Shown: positions 22,912 through 30,323 of the stretch, piece by piece
How the letters are laid out: every line of letters starts with the position of its first letter
Numbering within the stretch: the first letter of the stretch is position 1
Assembly: GCA_023267755.1 (NCBI GenBank)
Contig: JAHFMR010000007.1
Location: forward strand, 1 to 36,411
DNA from: a bacterium
GTDB lineage: Bacteria > Patescibacteriota > Minisyncoccia > Phycocordibacterales > Phycocordibacteraceae
Direction: 5' to 3'
Length of the DNA: 36,411 nucleotides
Notes under the pieces: generated by a model
What the model saw: the letters and a program-made list of their open reading frames with translations, nothing else
What the model was told of the DNA's origin: nothing
Databases searched by the model: none
Position numbers and translations under genes: made by a program

Positions 22912-25113
22912 ATGCTGAAGCGACTGGAGATCGTCGGGTTTAAATCATTTGCCAAGAAGACCATCTTGGATTTTTCTAATTCGACCACGGCAGTGGTGGG
23001 ACCAAACGGCTCGGGTAAGAGTAATGTCGCCGAAGCATTCCGCTTCGCGCTTGGCGAACAATCGATGAAGAGTATGCGCGGCAAGCGCGCCGAAGATCTC
23101 ATCTTCAACGGCTCGCACACGGCCCCGCGCGCCAATCGTGCCGCAGTGGTTATCGTCTTCGACAATAGCCGTCGTCAGTTCAAGATTGACTTCGACGAAG
23201 TCGCGATTGAGCGCGTGGTGCACCGCGACGGGACGAGCGAATACTCGATAAACGGCTCCCACGTCCGTTTGCGCGATATCAACGAGCTCCTCGCTGGTGC
23301 GAATATCGGCGAGACGGGACACCACATTATCTCCCAGGGAGAGGCCGACCGGATCCTGCTCGCCTCGGCGCGTGAACGCCGTGCGATGCTCGAGGACGCC
23401 CTCGGGCTCAAGCTGTACGAGTTTAAGAAGCAGGAGGCCGAGCGTAAGCTCGAGAAGACCGAGGATAATATCGGACAGATTAATTCGCTCCGACGCGAGC
23501 TCGCACCGCACCTGCGCTTCCTCGAGGGACAGGTTAAGAAGCTGGAGCGCGCTGACGCGCTCAAGAGCGATCTCACTGGCCTCGCCCAGACCTACTTCGC
23601 GATAGAAGACCTCTACCTCGCTCAAGAAAAGAAGAAGGCGGTCGCTGATAAGCGCGACGCTGCAGAGCGGCTTGCGGTGGTGAGTGCCGAGCTCGATAGA
23701 ATTGCCGATCCTAAGCTCGCCGATCGCGAGACGATAGAGCGCACCGAGGCACTGCGTAAGGCGGAGAAGGAGGTGTCCGAGCTCTCAGCTGCACGTGCGA
23801 CGCTCTCGCGTGAGACGGGACGTGTGGAGGGAGCCTTAAGTGAGGTGAAGCGTCGCGCGACCGCTATCGCGCGCGAGCCCTACGCCAAGGTCCCGCGTGA
23901 AGAGCTCGAGGCGCTCCACCAAGAGGTAGAGAAGCAGGTCGATCAAGCGGGTACGACAACCGAGAGTATGCGCGCCGCGCTTGGCGCGATACGTTCGGCG
24001 ATTAAGTTCTTCTTCACCCGCTACGGCGCGCTCCGAAGCGACGTCTTCACTGAGGAGGAGGAGTCAGCACTCTCACTCGAGAAGGAGAGTGTCGCGCTCG
24101 CCGAGCGCTACGCTACCACTGCTGCCGCGCTTGAGAAGGCCGAGTCCGCCCGCGCCCGCGCCCGCGAGGCGATGGTCGCGCTTGAAGAGACTGGTCGCGA
24201 GATCCGCCGCCGCATTCTCGACGCTGCCCAGCTGAAGGCGCACGAAGAGGGCGAGATAGCGCGCGCCGAGGCGCGCGACTATGAGCTCACCCTGCTGGCC
24301 GAGACGCTCGACCGCGACAAGACAGAGGTGCTCGCGCTCGTGGGCTCTGCCGCGCTCTCGTATGCGCCGCTTACCGAGTTGCCCCCCGAGGAACGTCGCA
24401 TACAAGAGGGTCGCCATCACACGCTCGAGCGCACCAAGATCCGCCTCGAGGAAGCGGGCGGCACCGGCGAAGAGACACGACAAGAGCATAAGGAGGTCTC
24501 CGAGCGCGAAGCGTTCCTCGCACGCGAACTCGACGATCTCGCCAAGTCGGCAGCAGGACTGCGCGCCCTTATCAACGATCTCGACACTGAGCTCGCGAAG
24601 CACTTCTCCGACGGGCTTGCCAAGGTGAACGCCTCGTTCGGCGAATACTTCGGGCTGATGTTCGGCGGCGGCGGCGCGCGACTGGCGCTCGAGGAGCCTG
24701 AAGTCGAGACAGACGATCTCGAAGAATCCTTTGATGAGGGACCGCGAGAGAAGGAGCGCGCGGGTATCGAGATTGTCGTCAATCTACCCAAGAAGAAAGT
24801 GCGCTCACTGATGCAGCTCTCCGGCGGCGAGCGCGCGCTCACCTCTATCGCACTCATCTTCGCGATGAGCCAGGTGAATCCGCCGCCGTTCCTTATTCTC
24901 GACGAGACCGACGCGGCGCTCGATGAGGCCAACAGCCGCCGCTATGGCGATATGATCGAGAATCTCGCGCAGAAGTCGCAGCTTATCGTGATTACTCACA
25001 ACCGCGAGACGATGAGCCGCACCAGCATCCTCTATGGCGTCACGATGGGCTCCGACGGCGTCTCCAAACTCCTTTCCGTCAAATTCGACGAAGCCGTCGC
25101 CGTGGCGAAATAA
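22912..25113 (+). CDS. smc: SMC-family ATPase, short form apparently without a hinge domain
   Basis: LEIVGFKSFAKKTILDF...VVGPNGSGKSNVAEAFRFALGEQS; LSGGERALTSIALIFAM; FLILDETDAALDEANSRRY; LYGVTMGSDGVSKLLSVKF; 733 aa. Confidence 0.9.
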   Translation: MLKRLEIVGFKSFAKKTILDFSNSTTAVVGPNGSGKSNVAEAFRFALGEQSMKSMRGKRAEDLIFNGSHTAPRANRAAVVIVFDNSRRQFKIDFDEVAIERVVHRDGTSEYSINGSHVRLRDINELLAGANIGETGHHIISQGEADRILLASARERRAMLEDALGLKLYEFKKQEAERKLEKTEDNIGQINSLRRELAPHLRFLEGQVKKLERADALKSDLTGLAQTYFAIEDLYLAQEKKKAVADKRDAAERLAVVSAELDRIADPKLADRETIERTEALRKAEKEVSELSAARATLSRETGRVEGALSEVKRRATAIAREPYAKVPREELEALHQEVEKQVDQAGTTTESMRAALGAIRSAIKFFFTRYGALRSDVFTEEEESALSLEKESVALAERYATTAAALEKAESARARAREAMVALEETGREIRRRILDAAQLKAHEEGEIARAEARDYELTLLAETLDRDKTEVLALVGSAALSYAPLTELPPEERRIQEGRHHTLERTKIRLEEAGGTGEETRQEHKEVSEREAFLARELDDLAKSAAGLRALINDLDTELAKHFSDGLAKVNASFGEYFGLMFGGGGARLALEEPEVETDDLEESFDEGPREKERAGIEIVVNLPKKKVRSLMQLSGGERALTSIALIFAMSQVNPPPFLILDETDAALDEANSRRYGDMIENLAQKSQLIVITHNRETMSRTSILYGVTMGSDGVSKLLSVKFDEAVAVAK

Positions 25114-25148
25114 AGGAGTATAATCACAGAGCAACTAATCACTTAACT

Positions 25149-25616
25149 ATGTCTATAGAAAATATTTCAGGGAAGGATCGCATTCAGGATCCAGAGGAAG
25201 CGCACGAAAAGGCCAATATGCTCGCTTCTTACTTTGAGGACAGTGAAAAACCGACAGCCGAAGATTATGACGAAGCTCTGCGTCAATTAGAAATATTGGA
25301 GAAGGCTGTGAATGAAGAATCAGTTCCAGATGCAGCGGACAAAGCACTTCGGACATTTTTCGCTGGAGCCGGTGTCGTCGTTAATAAAGTACCGAGATTG
25401 TTGGTGGCGGCCGCGCTACACGTCCTTCCGTATCCGAAGTCTCTTAAAGACAGAACAAGAGAAGTTTTGGGTGGTGGAGTTATCGAGCAACTAAAAAATA
25501 CAAAAGGAGAATATAAAGACGCGAGAGTTCTTCTCCGAACCGCTCGTGAAGAATTGGAGCAGTGGAAAGCGGAAGCAGAAGGGCTCGCTAAGAAACAATT
25601 AGGGCAGAAGCCCTAG
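25149..25616 (+). CDS. Hypothetical protein
   Basis: Intact ORF with TATAAT-like box upstream; convergent with rnr, stop codons overlapping in CTAG. Confidence 0.6.
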   Translation: MSIENISGKDRIQDPEEAHEKANMLASYFEDSEKPTAEDYDEALRQLEILEKAVNEESVPDAADKALRTFFAGAGVVVNKVPRLLVAAALHVLPYPKSLKDRTREVLGGGVIEQLKNTKGEYKDARVLLRTAREELEQWKAEAEGLAKKQLGQKP

Positions 25617-27586
25617 TTTAGCGGCACAAAATCCAATTCTTTTTCTGCCACACGAGCGGCGGTGAGGCGGACGCGGATGGGGTCGCCGAGTTGGTAGGCC
25701 TTGTGGGTGCGCTTACCGAGGAGACGGTAGTGTTTCTCGTCGTATTCAAAATAGTCGCCTGCCCCGAGTCCGTTCGAGGGGTTGCCGATAGTGCGGACGT
25801 TAATCATCCCATCGGCGTGAGTCGTCTGCTCCTCGACATAGAGGCCGCGCTCGGTGACGCCCGAGATGACTGCATCAAACTCTTCACCGACCTTATCGAC
25901 GAGGAACTCTACCTGCTTCATCTTGATAGAGTCGCGCTCGGCGTCGGCGGCACCGACCTCGCGCTCGGAGGCGTGGACTGCGAGCCGGTCGAACTCCTGC
26001 ATCTCCTGCGGGGTAATCGGATCGCCGCCCGCGTGTGCCTTGACCAAGCGATGGATGACCAAGTCAGGATAGCGGCGTATCGGCGAGGTGAAGTGGGTGT
26101 AGAACTCAAAGGCGAGACCAAAGTGGCCGATATTGCGCGTGGTGTAGACCGCTTTGCTCATCGAGCGGAGCGCCGCAGTCTTGACCAAATATTCTTCGGG
26201 CTTACCCTTCACCGCTTCAAGTAATTTATTTAATTCTGCACCGGTCACCTTACCCGCGCCGGAGGTCTGGAGATGGTAGCCCATAACGCGAAGCAAGTTT
26301 GCGAGATTCTCGATGCGGTCGGTGTCGGGCTCGTCGTGAACGCGATAGAGCGAGGAGAAGTGCGGGCCGCCATTGCTGGTGAGCTTGGCGAGATTCTTGG
26401 CCACCGCTTCGTTGGCGAGGAGCATAAAGTCCTCGATCATCAGGTTCGTGTCCTTACGCTCTTTGAGGCGAATAGCGACCGGTTTGCCCTCGGCGTCGAG
26501 CTCCACCTTGACCTCGGCGGTGTCAAACTCGATAGCGCCCTTAGCCTGACGGCGCGCGCGGATCTTTTTTGAAAGCTTGAGAAGTGTAGAAAGTTCTTCG
26601 TGCAAGTCGCCCGCACCCTCATCGAGCACCTCTTGGGCATTTTCATAGGTAAAGCGCTTGTCAGAGTGGATGACCGTCTCGCCGAACCATTCACTGATGA
26701 TGTTCGCCTCGCTGTCGAGCGTGAAGACGGCAGAGACCGCAAGACGGTCCTGATCGGGATTTAGTGAACAAAGATCGGTGGAGAGGATATGCGGGAGCAT
26801 CGGTATCGTGCGGTCGACCAGGTAGACGCTCGTGGCGCGCTCACGCGCCTCCTTGTCGAGCTCGTTGCCCGGACGGACGAAGAACGAGACGTCGGCGATA
26901 TGGACGCCCACCTCGATATTCCCATCAGGAAGTTTCTGCACTGAAAGCGCGTCGTCGAAGTCCTTGGCGTCGAAGGGGTCGATAGTGCAAGTTGGCGCAC
27001 TGCGGAAGTCCTTACGCTTCGGATTCTTGGCTTCTGCTGCGAGTATCTCCCGACCATTTTTCTCGAGTGCTTCAGCCTCGGCGACAACGCCAGGAGGGAA
27101 GTCGCTTGAGAACCCTTGGCCGAGCGCGAGTGCGCGCATCTCCACGTCGTGGACGCCAACGGGACCGATGACCTCCTCGACTTCGCCGAGCGGGTACTCC
27201 TTGTCGGCATCCCAGCTCACAAGACGCACTACCACTTTATAGCCAAGCGGCGCCTCACCGCGGTCGAGGATAACGAGCGGCACATACATCTTTTTATAAT
27301 CCGGCCGGAGGAAGGTGAGCCCCGCCTCCTCGATAAGCGTGCCGACGAAGGTCTCTCGCGCGCGCGCGACGATCTCGACCACTCGGCCCGCCGCTCTTGG
27401 CGGCATCATCCCTCGCGGGTCGGTGTATGTGCCGGCCAGCTCCACCTTGACGATATCTCCCGCGAGCGCGTGGTTGGCCCACTCCGCCGGGATAATCAAG
27501 TCCTCATCACGGCCCTCGATAGGGAAAAAGCCGATGCCCTTGCGTGTCATCGTTATAGGCCCTTCGAACATCTCTAGAGACGACAT
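25613..27586 (-). CDS. rnr: Ribonuclease R (RNB family exoribonuclease)
   Basis: GIGFFPIEGRDEDLIIP; CTIDPFDAKDFDDALSV; HIADVSFFVRPGNELDKEARERATSVYLVDRTIPMLPHILSTDLCSLNPDQDRLAVS; HFTSPIRRYPDLVIHRL; S1-like C-terminus. Confidence 0.95.
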   Translation of the reverse strand: MSSLEMFEGPITMTRKGIGFFPIEGRDEDLIIPAEWANHALAGDIVKVELAGTYTDPRGMMPPRAAGRVVEIVARARETFVGTLIEEAGLTFLRPDYKKMYVPLVILDRGEAPLGYKVVVRLVSWDADKEYPLGEVEEVIGPVGVHDVEMRALALGQGFSSDFPPGVVAEAEALEKNGREILAAEAKNPKRKDFRSAPTCTIDPFDAKDFDDALSVQKLPDGNIEVGVHIADVSFFVRPGNELDKEARERATSVYLVDRTIPMLPHILSTDLCSLNPDQDRLAVSAVFTLDSEANIISEWFGETVIHSDKRFTYENAQEVLDEGAGDLHEELSTLLKLSKKIRARRQAKGAIEFDTAEVKVELDAEGKPVAIRLKERKDTNLMIEDFMLLANEAVAKNLAKLTSNGGPHFSSLYRVHDEPDTDRIENLANLLRVMGYHLQTSGAGKVTGAELNKLLEAVKGKPEEYLVKTAALRSMSKAVYTTRNIGHFGLAFEFYTHFTSPIRRYPDLVIHRLVKAHAGGDPITPQEMQEFDRLAVHASEREVGAADAERDSIKMKQVEFLVDKVGEEFDAVISGVTERGLYVEEQTTHADGMINVRTIGNPSNGLGAGDYFEYDEKHYRLLGKRTHKAYQLGDPIRVRLTAARVAEKELDFVPLN

Positions 27587-27628
27587 TTCCCTCACTGTAG
27601 CAGGACTGTCCGGTAGATGCTATAGTCC

Positions 27629-27705
27629 CAACACCGCTTCACCTCCCTGAGCGGTGTTGCACTTGCGGCTCGTGGGATCCCTCTTTTCTCACGAGCCGCT
27701 TTTTT
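27629..27705 (+). ncRNA. Candidate small RNA: two hairpins plus terminator, between rnr and rpsP
   Basis: TATAGT -10 (27621-27626); hairpin CAACACCGCT/AGCGGTGTTG (27629-27659); hairpin GCGGCTCGTG/CACGAGCCGC (27665-27699) then T6. Confidence 0.5.
27665..27705 (+). terminator. Rho-independent terminator
   Basis: 10-bp GC-rich stem followed by TTTTTTATT. Confidence 0.8.
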
Positions 27706-27750
27706 ATTGGTTTGCGATTTTATAACGAGTCTGGTATTGTCCCTTTACAT

Positions 27751-28266
27751 ATGTTGATGATTCGATTCCAGCGCGTCGGCCGGACTAATGATCCGGCGTT
27801 TCGCATTGTCGTCCTCGAGAAGGAGCGCGCCGCCAAGGCGGGCAACGTCGTCGAACTCCTCGGTACCTACAACCCGAAGAGCAAAGCGCTCACGCTGAAC
27901 GAGGAGCAGGTCAAGTACTGGATCAGCAAGGGCGCCCAGCCGACCGATTCGATGCATAACCTCTTGGTGAACAAGGGAGTGATAGAGGGGAAGAAGGTGA
28001 ATGTGCTCCCGAAGAAGACGCCGCAGAAGAATGAGGCGAAGATTGCCGAGGAAGCAGCAGCCGCTGCAGCCGTTGTCGCAGCAAAGGCCGCTGCCGAAGC
28101 AGCCGCTAAGGAAGAAGCAGCTGCAGCCGCCGTTGTCGAGGCTCCGACCGAGGCCGAGGTAGCCGCCGAGGCAGAACCAGCTCCGGCAGAAGAGACGCCG
28201 GTCGTCGTTGATGTTGTCGCCGAGACACCTGCAGCAGAAGTGCCGGAAGAAGCTCCGGCCGCTTAA
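27751..28266 (+). CDS. rpsP: 30S ribosomal protein S16 with Ala/Glu-rich C-terminal extension
   Basis: MIRFQRVGRTNDPAFRIVVLEKERAAKAGNVVELLGTYNPKSK...; low-complexity tail of roughly 80 aa. Confidence 0.94.
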   Translation: MLMIRFQRVGRTNDPAFRIVVLEKERAAKAGNVVELLGTYNPKSKALTLNEEQVKYWISKGAQPTDSMHNLLVNKGVIEGKKVNVLPKKTPQKNEAKIAEEAAAAAAVVAAKAAAEAAAKEEAAAAAVVEAPTEAEVAAEAEPAPAEETPVVVDVVAETPAAEVPEEAPAA

Positions 28267-28303
28267 ATCAACCCGCCCGTAGGCGGCGTAACATATCCCT
28301 ACT

Positions 28304-28606
28304 ATGGAACCAGACCAAGCATTTCTCGAATACGCGGTGAAGGCGCTCGTCGATCACCCCGAGGCAGTCGAGACGACCCGCACCATCGATCAGATGGGTG
28401 TCCTCCTCACGCTCACTGTCCACCCCGAGGATATGGGAAAGATTATCGGTAAGAGCGGCAAGACCGCCGAGGCGCTGCGCATCCTCCTGCGCGTTGTGGG
28501 GATGAAGGGGAATGCTCGTGTGAATCTCAAGATTAACGAGCCGGTGGGCGGGACACGCTCTCCCGAGATGAAGTCAGTCGACCAAGTTGTCGACTCGCTC
28601 GAGTGA
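28304..28606 (+). CDS. khpA: KH-domain RNA-binding protein
   Basis: EYAVKALVDHPEAVE...VHPEDMGKIIGKSGKTAEALRILLRVVGMK; rpsP-khpA-trmD context. Confidence 0.9.
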   Translation: MEPDQAFLEYAVKALVDHPEAVETTRTIDQMGVLLTLTVHPEDMGKIIGKSGKTAEALRILLRVVGMKGNARVNLKINEPVGGTRSPEMKSVDQVVDSLE

Positions 28607-29307
28607 TGAAATTCCATCTCATCACCCTCTTTCCTGAAGCCTGTGATGCCTATTTAAGTGCATCGATACTCGGACGCGCGCGTAAGGAGAAGAAGATTGT
28701 CGTGAAGTATCAGACCCCGCGCGATTACGTCGACAATAAGTGGGGCAAGGTAGACGAGCGCCCCTATGGCGGCGGCCCGGGGATGGTGATGACCGCGCTC
28801 CCGGTGGTGCGCGCGGTCGAGAGGTCTCTCAAGTCTCGTAAAATCCCGAGGGGCACCCTCGTGAACCTCGTGAAGCACGAGGGTGCCCCTCGGGACCGAA
28901 AGCCGGTGATTATCTGGTTCTCGCCAGCAGGGAAGCAGTTCACCAATAAGGACGCCGATGCGCTCGCCAAGTATAGCGATGTGGTGCTCGTCTGCGGCCG
29001 CTACGAAGGGATAGATGAACGCGCCAAGAAGATGCTAAAGACGCTCGCGCCGATAAAGGAGTACGCCGTGGGTGAGGCGGTCTATACCGGTGGGGAAGTG
29101 CCCGCTCTCGCGATAGTAGACGCAGTCACACGTCGCCTCCCGGGCGTCCTCGGCAAGGACGCCTCAGTCGAGGAGCGCCGTATCGCCAGCAGCGCGGTCT
29201 ACACCCGCCCCGAGACTATTTCATATAAAAAGAAGAATTATAAAGTACCCAAGGTCCTTCAGACCGGTCATCATGCGGAGATTGACAAGTGGAGGGGAAA
29301 GAGCTAA
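28606..29307 (+). CDS. trmD: tRNA (guanine-N1)-methyltransferase (with internal palindrome-encoded insert)
   Basis: FHLITLFPEACDAYL; VDERPYGGGPGMVM; VVLVCGRYEGIDERAKKML; YAVGEAVYTGGEVPALAIVDAVTRRLPGVLG; HHAEIDKWR; start overlaps khpA stop. Confidence 0.95.
   Translation: MKFHLITLFPEACDAYLSASILGRARKEKKIVVKYQTPRDYVDNKWGKVDERPYGGGPGMVMTALPVVRAVERSLKSRKIPRGTLVNLVKHEGAPRDRKPVIIWFSPAGKQFTNKDADALAKYSDVVLVCGRYEGIDERAKKMLKTLAPIKEYAVGEAVYTGGEVPALAIVDAVTRRLPGVLGKDASVEERRIASSAVYTRPETISYKKKNYKVPKVLQTGHHAEIDKWRGKS
28845..28894. repeat. REPIN-like paired palindrome inside trmD
   Basis: CCCGAGGGGCACCCTCGTG (28845-28863) perfectly inverted at 28876-28894; shares CGAGGGGCACCCTCGT/ACGAGGGTGCCCCTCG arms with the rnhB element. 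Confidence 0.93.
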
Positions 29308-29371
29308 ACCTCACACAGAAGTAGCTACAAAATACTTTTCCCAATCCACTTCAGACACGAAAGGAATAGCC

Positions 29372-29725
29372 ATGGCAACAGATGGACCCAATCCACCTCC
29401 CTGCAATCCCTGGATTTTCAAGTTCGGCAAGGGCGTCTGCGTTCTTGACGGGAGCTCCAACGCGGTAGAACGTTGGGTCCGGTCGGTAGCCAAGAGAGCA
29501 CATGCTCGCGTCGACTGGCACTACAGCGGCGGGCGCGCAAACGTGCTGCATCTGGGCTTCTCCATGAGCCGTCAACGCGTTCTGAACGCGATTTACGAGC
29601 TTGAAGGTGAACTCAATGGCCGCATTTTGAGTGTTGACGGACCAGTCCTTTATCGAAAGGGTGACCGAGTGCCGAAAGGCACTATCGCTATCGATCCCGA
29701 CATCGGCGTGATTATCCAGAAATAA
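29372..29725 (+). CDS. Hypothetical protein
   Basis: ATG preceded by AAAGGA RBS-like site; downstream terminator. Confidence 0.62.
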   Translation: MATDGPNPPPCNPWIFKFGKGVCVLDGSSNAVERWVRSVAKRAHARVDWHYSGGRANVLHLGFSMSRQRVLNAIYELEGELNGRILSVDGPVLYRKGDRVPKGTIAIDPDIGVIIQK

Positions 29726-29737
29726 CCGGACCTCTTA

Positions 29738-29770
29738 GCCGCCCCAGAACATCGGGGCGGCTTTGTTTTG
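29738..29770 (+). terminator. Rho-independent terminator
   Basis: GCCGCCCC-AGAACATC-GGGGCGGC-TTTGTTTTG. Confidence 0.88.
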
Positions 29771-29783
29771 TCTCGGTATGTCG

Positions 29784-29824
29784 TTAGTAAAAAATAAAAA
29801 GGCCCTGCGGTACTGCAGGGCCTC
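29784..29824 (-). terminator. Rho-independent terminator of the 29847-30047 gene
   Basis: Minus strand AGGCCCTGCAGTACCGCAGGGCCT then TTTTATTTTTT. Confidence 0.85.
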
Positions 29825-29846
29825 TGAGGCGAGACGCTCGGACTGG

Positions 29847-30047
29847 CTAGGCCAGCAACGCGTCGGTGGTGGCGGTGGCGTATGCCTGGAGCATCTCCGG
29901 AGGCAAGACGCGCATCCGCGATTCCTGCATCAGGCCCCGGAGGAGCCGGAAGAGGGAAGCGCGATCTCCGAGCTTGGCGGCGGCTTGTACGGCCTCGTTT
30001 TGCTTCAGGTCGGCGATAACCATTGCTACGGCAGATGGAATGTTCAT
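29847..30047 (-). CDS. Small hypothetical protein (66 aa)
   Basis: GAGGAG RBS-like site upstream and terminator downstream on the same strand. Confidence 0.6.
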   Translation of the reverse strand: MNIPSAVAMVIADLKQNEAVQAAAKLGDRASLFRLLRGLMQESRMRVLPPEMLQAYATATTDALLA

Positions 30048-30323
30048 TTAAGTCTCCTCAGTTAAGAACTGTTTAATTATACACCATATCAAATATTTTG
30101 CAAGTCCCTATTTCTGCTTATCCCCACGTGGTTTTGAGGGGGTTGCACAGAGAGAGGCGGGGTGGTAGCTTGGGGAGACAAGATACGAGTGAGTCACGGA
30201 GGGCGGGGACAGTAAAGATTCATACGGGAACTGAAAGAAACGCGATAGCGAGAGCGGATTTATTTCCGTGCGTTCGCATTTATATATGTCAGTGTGCGAT
30301 TAATCACCTCAACTCGACCTCAC

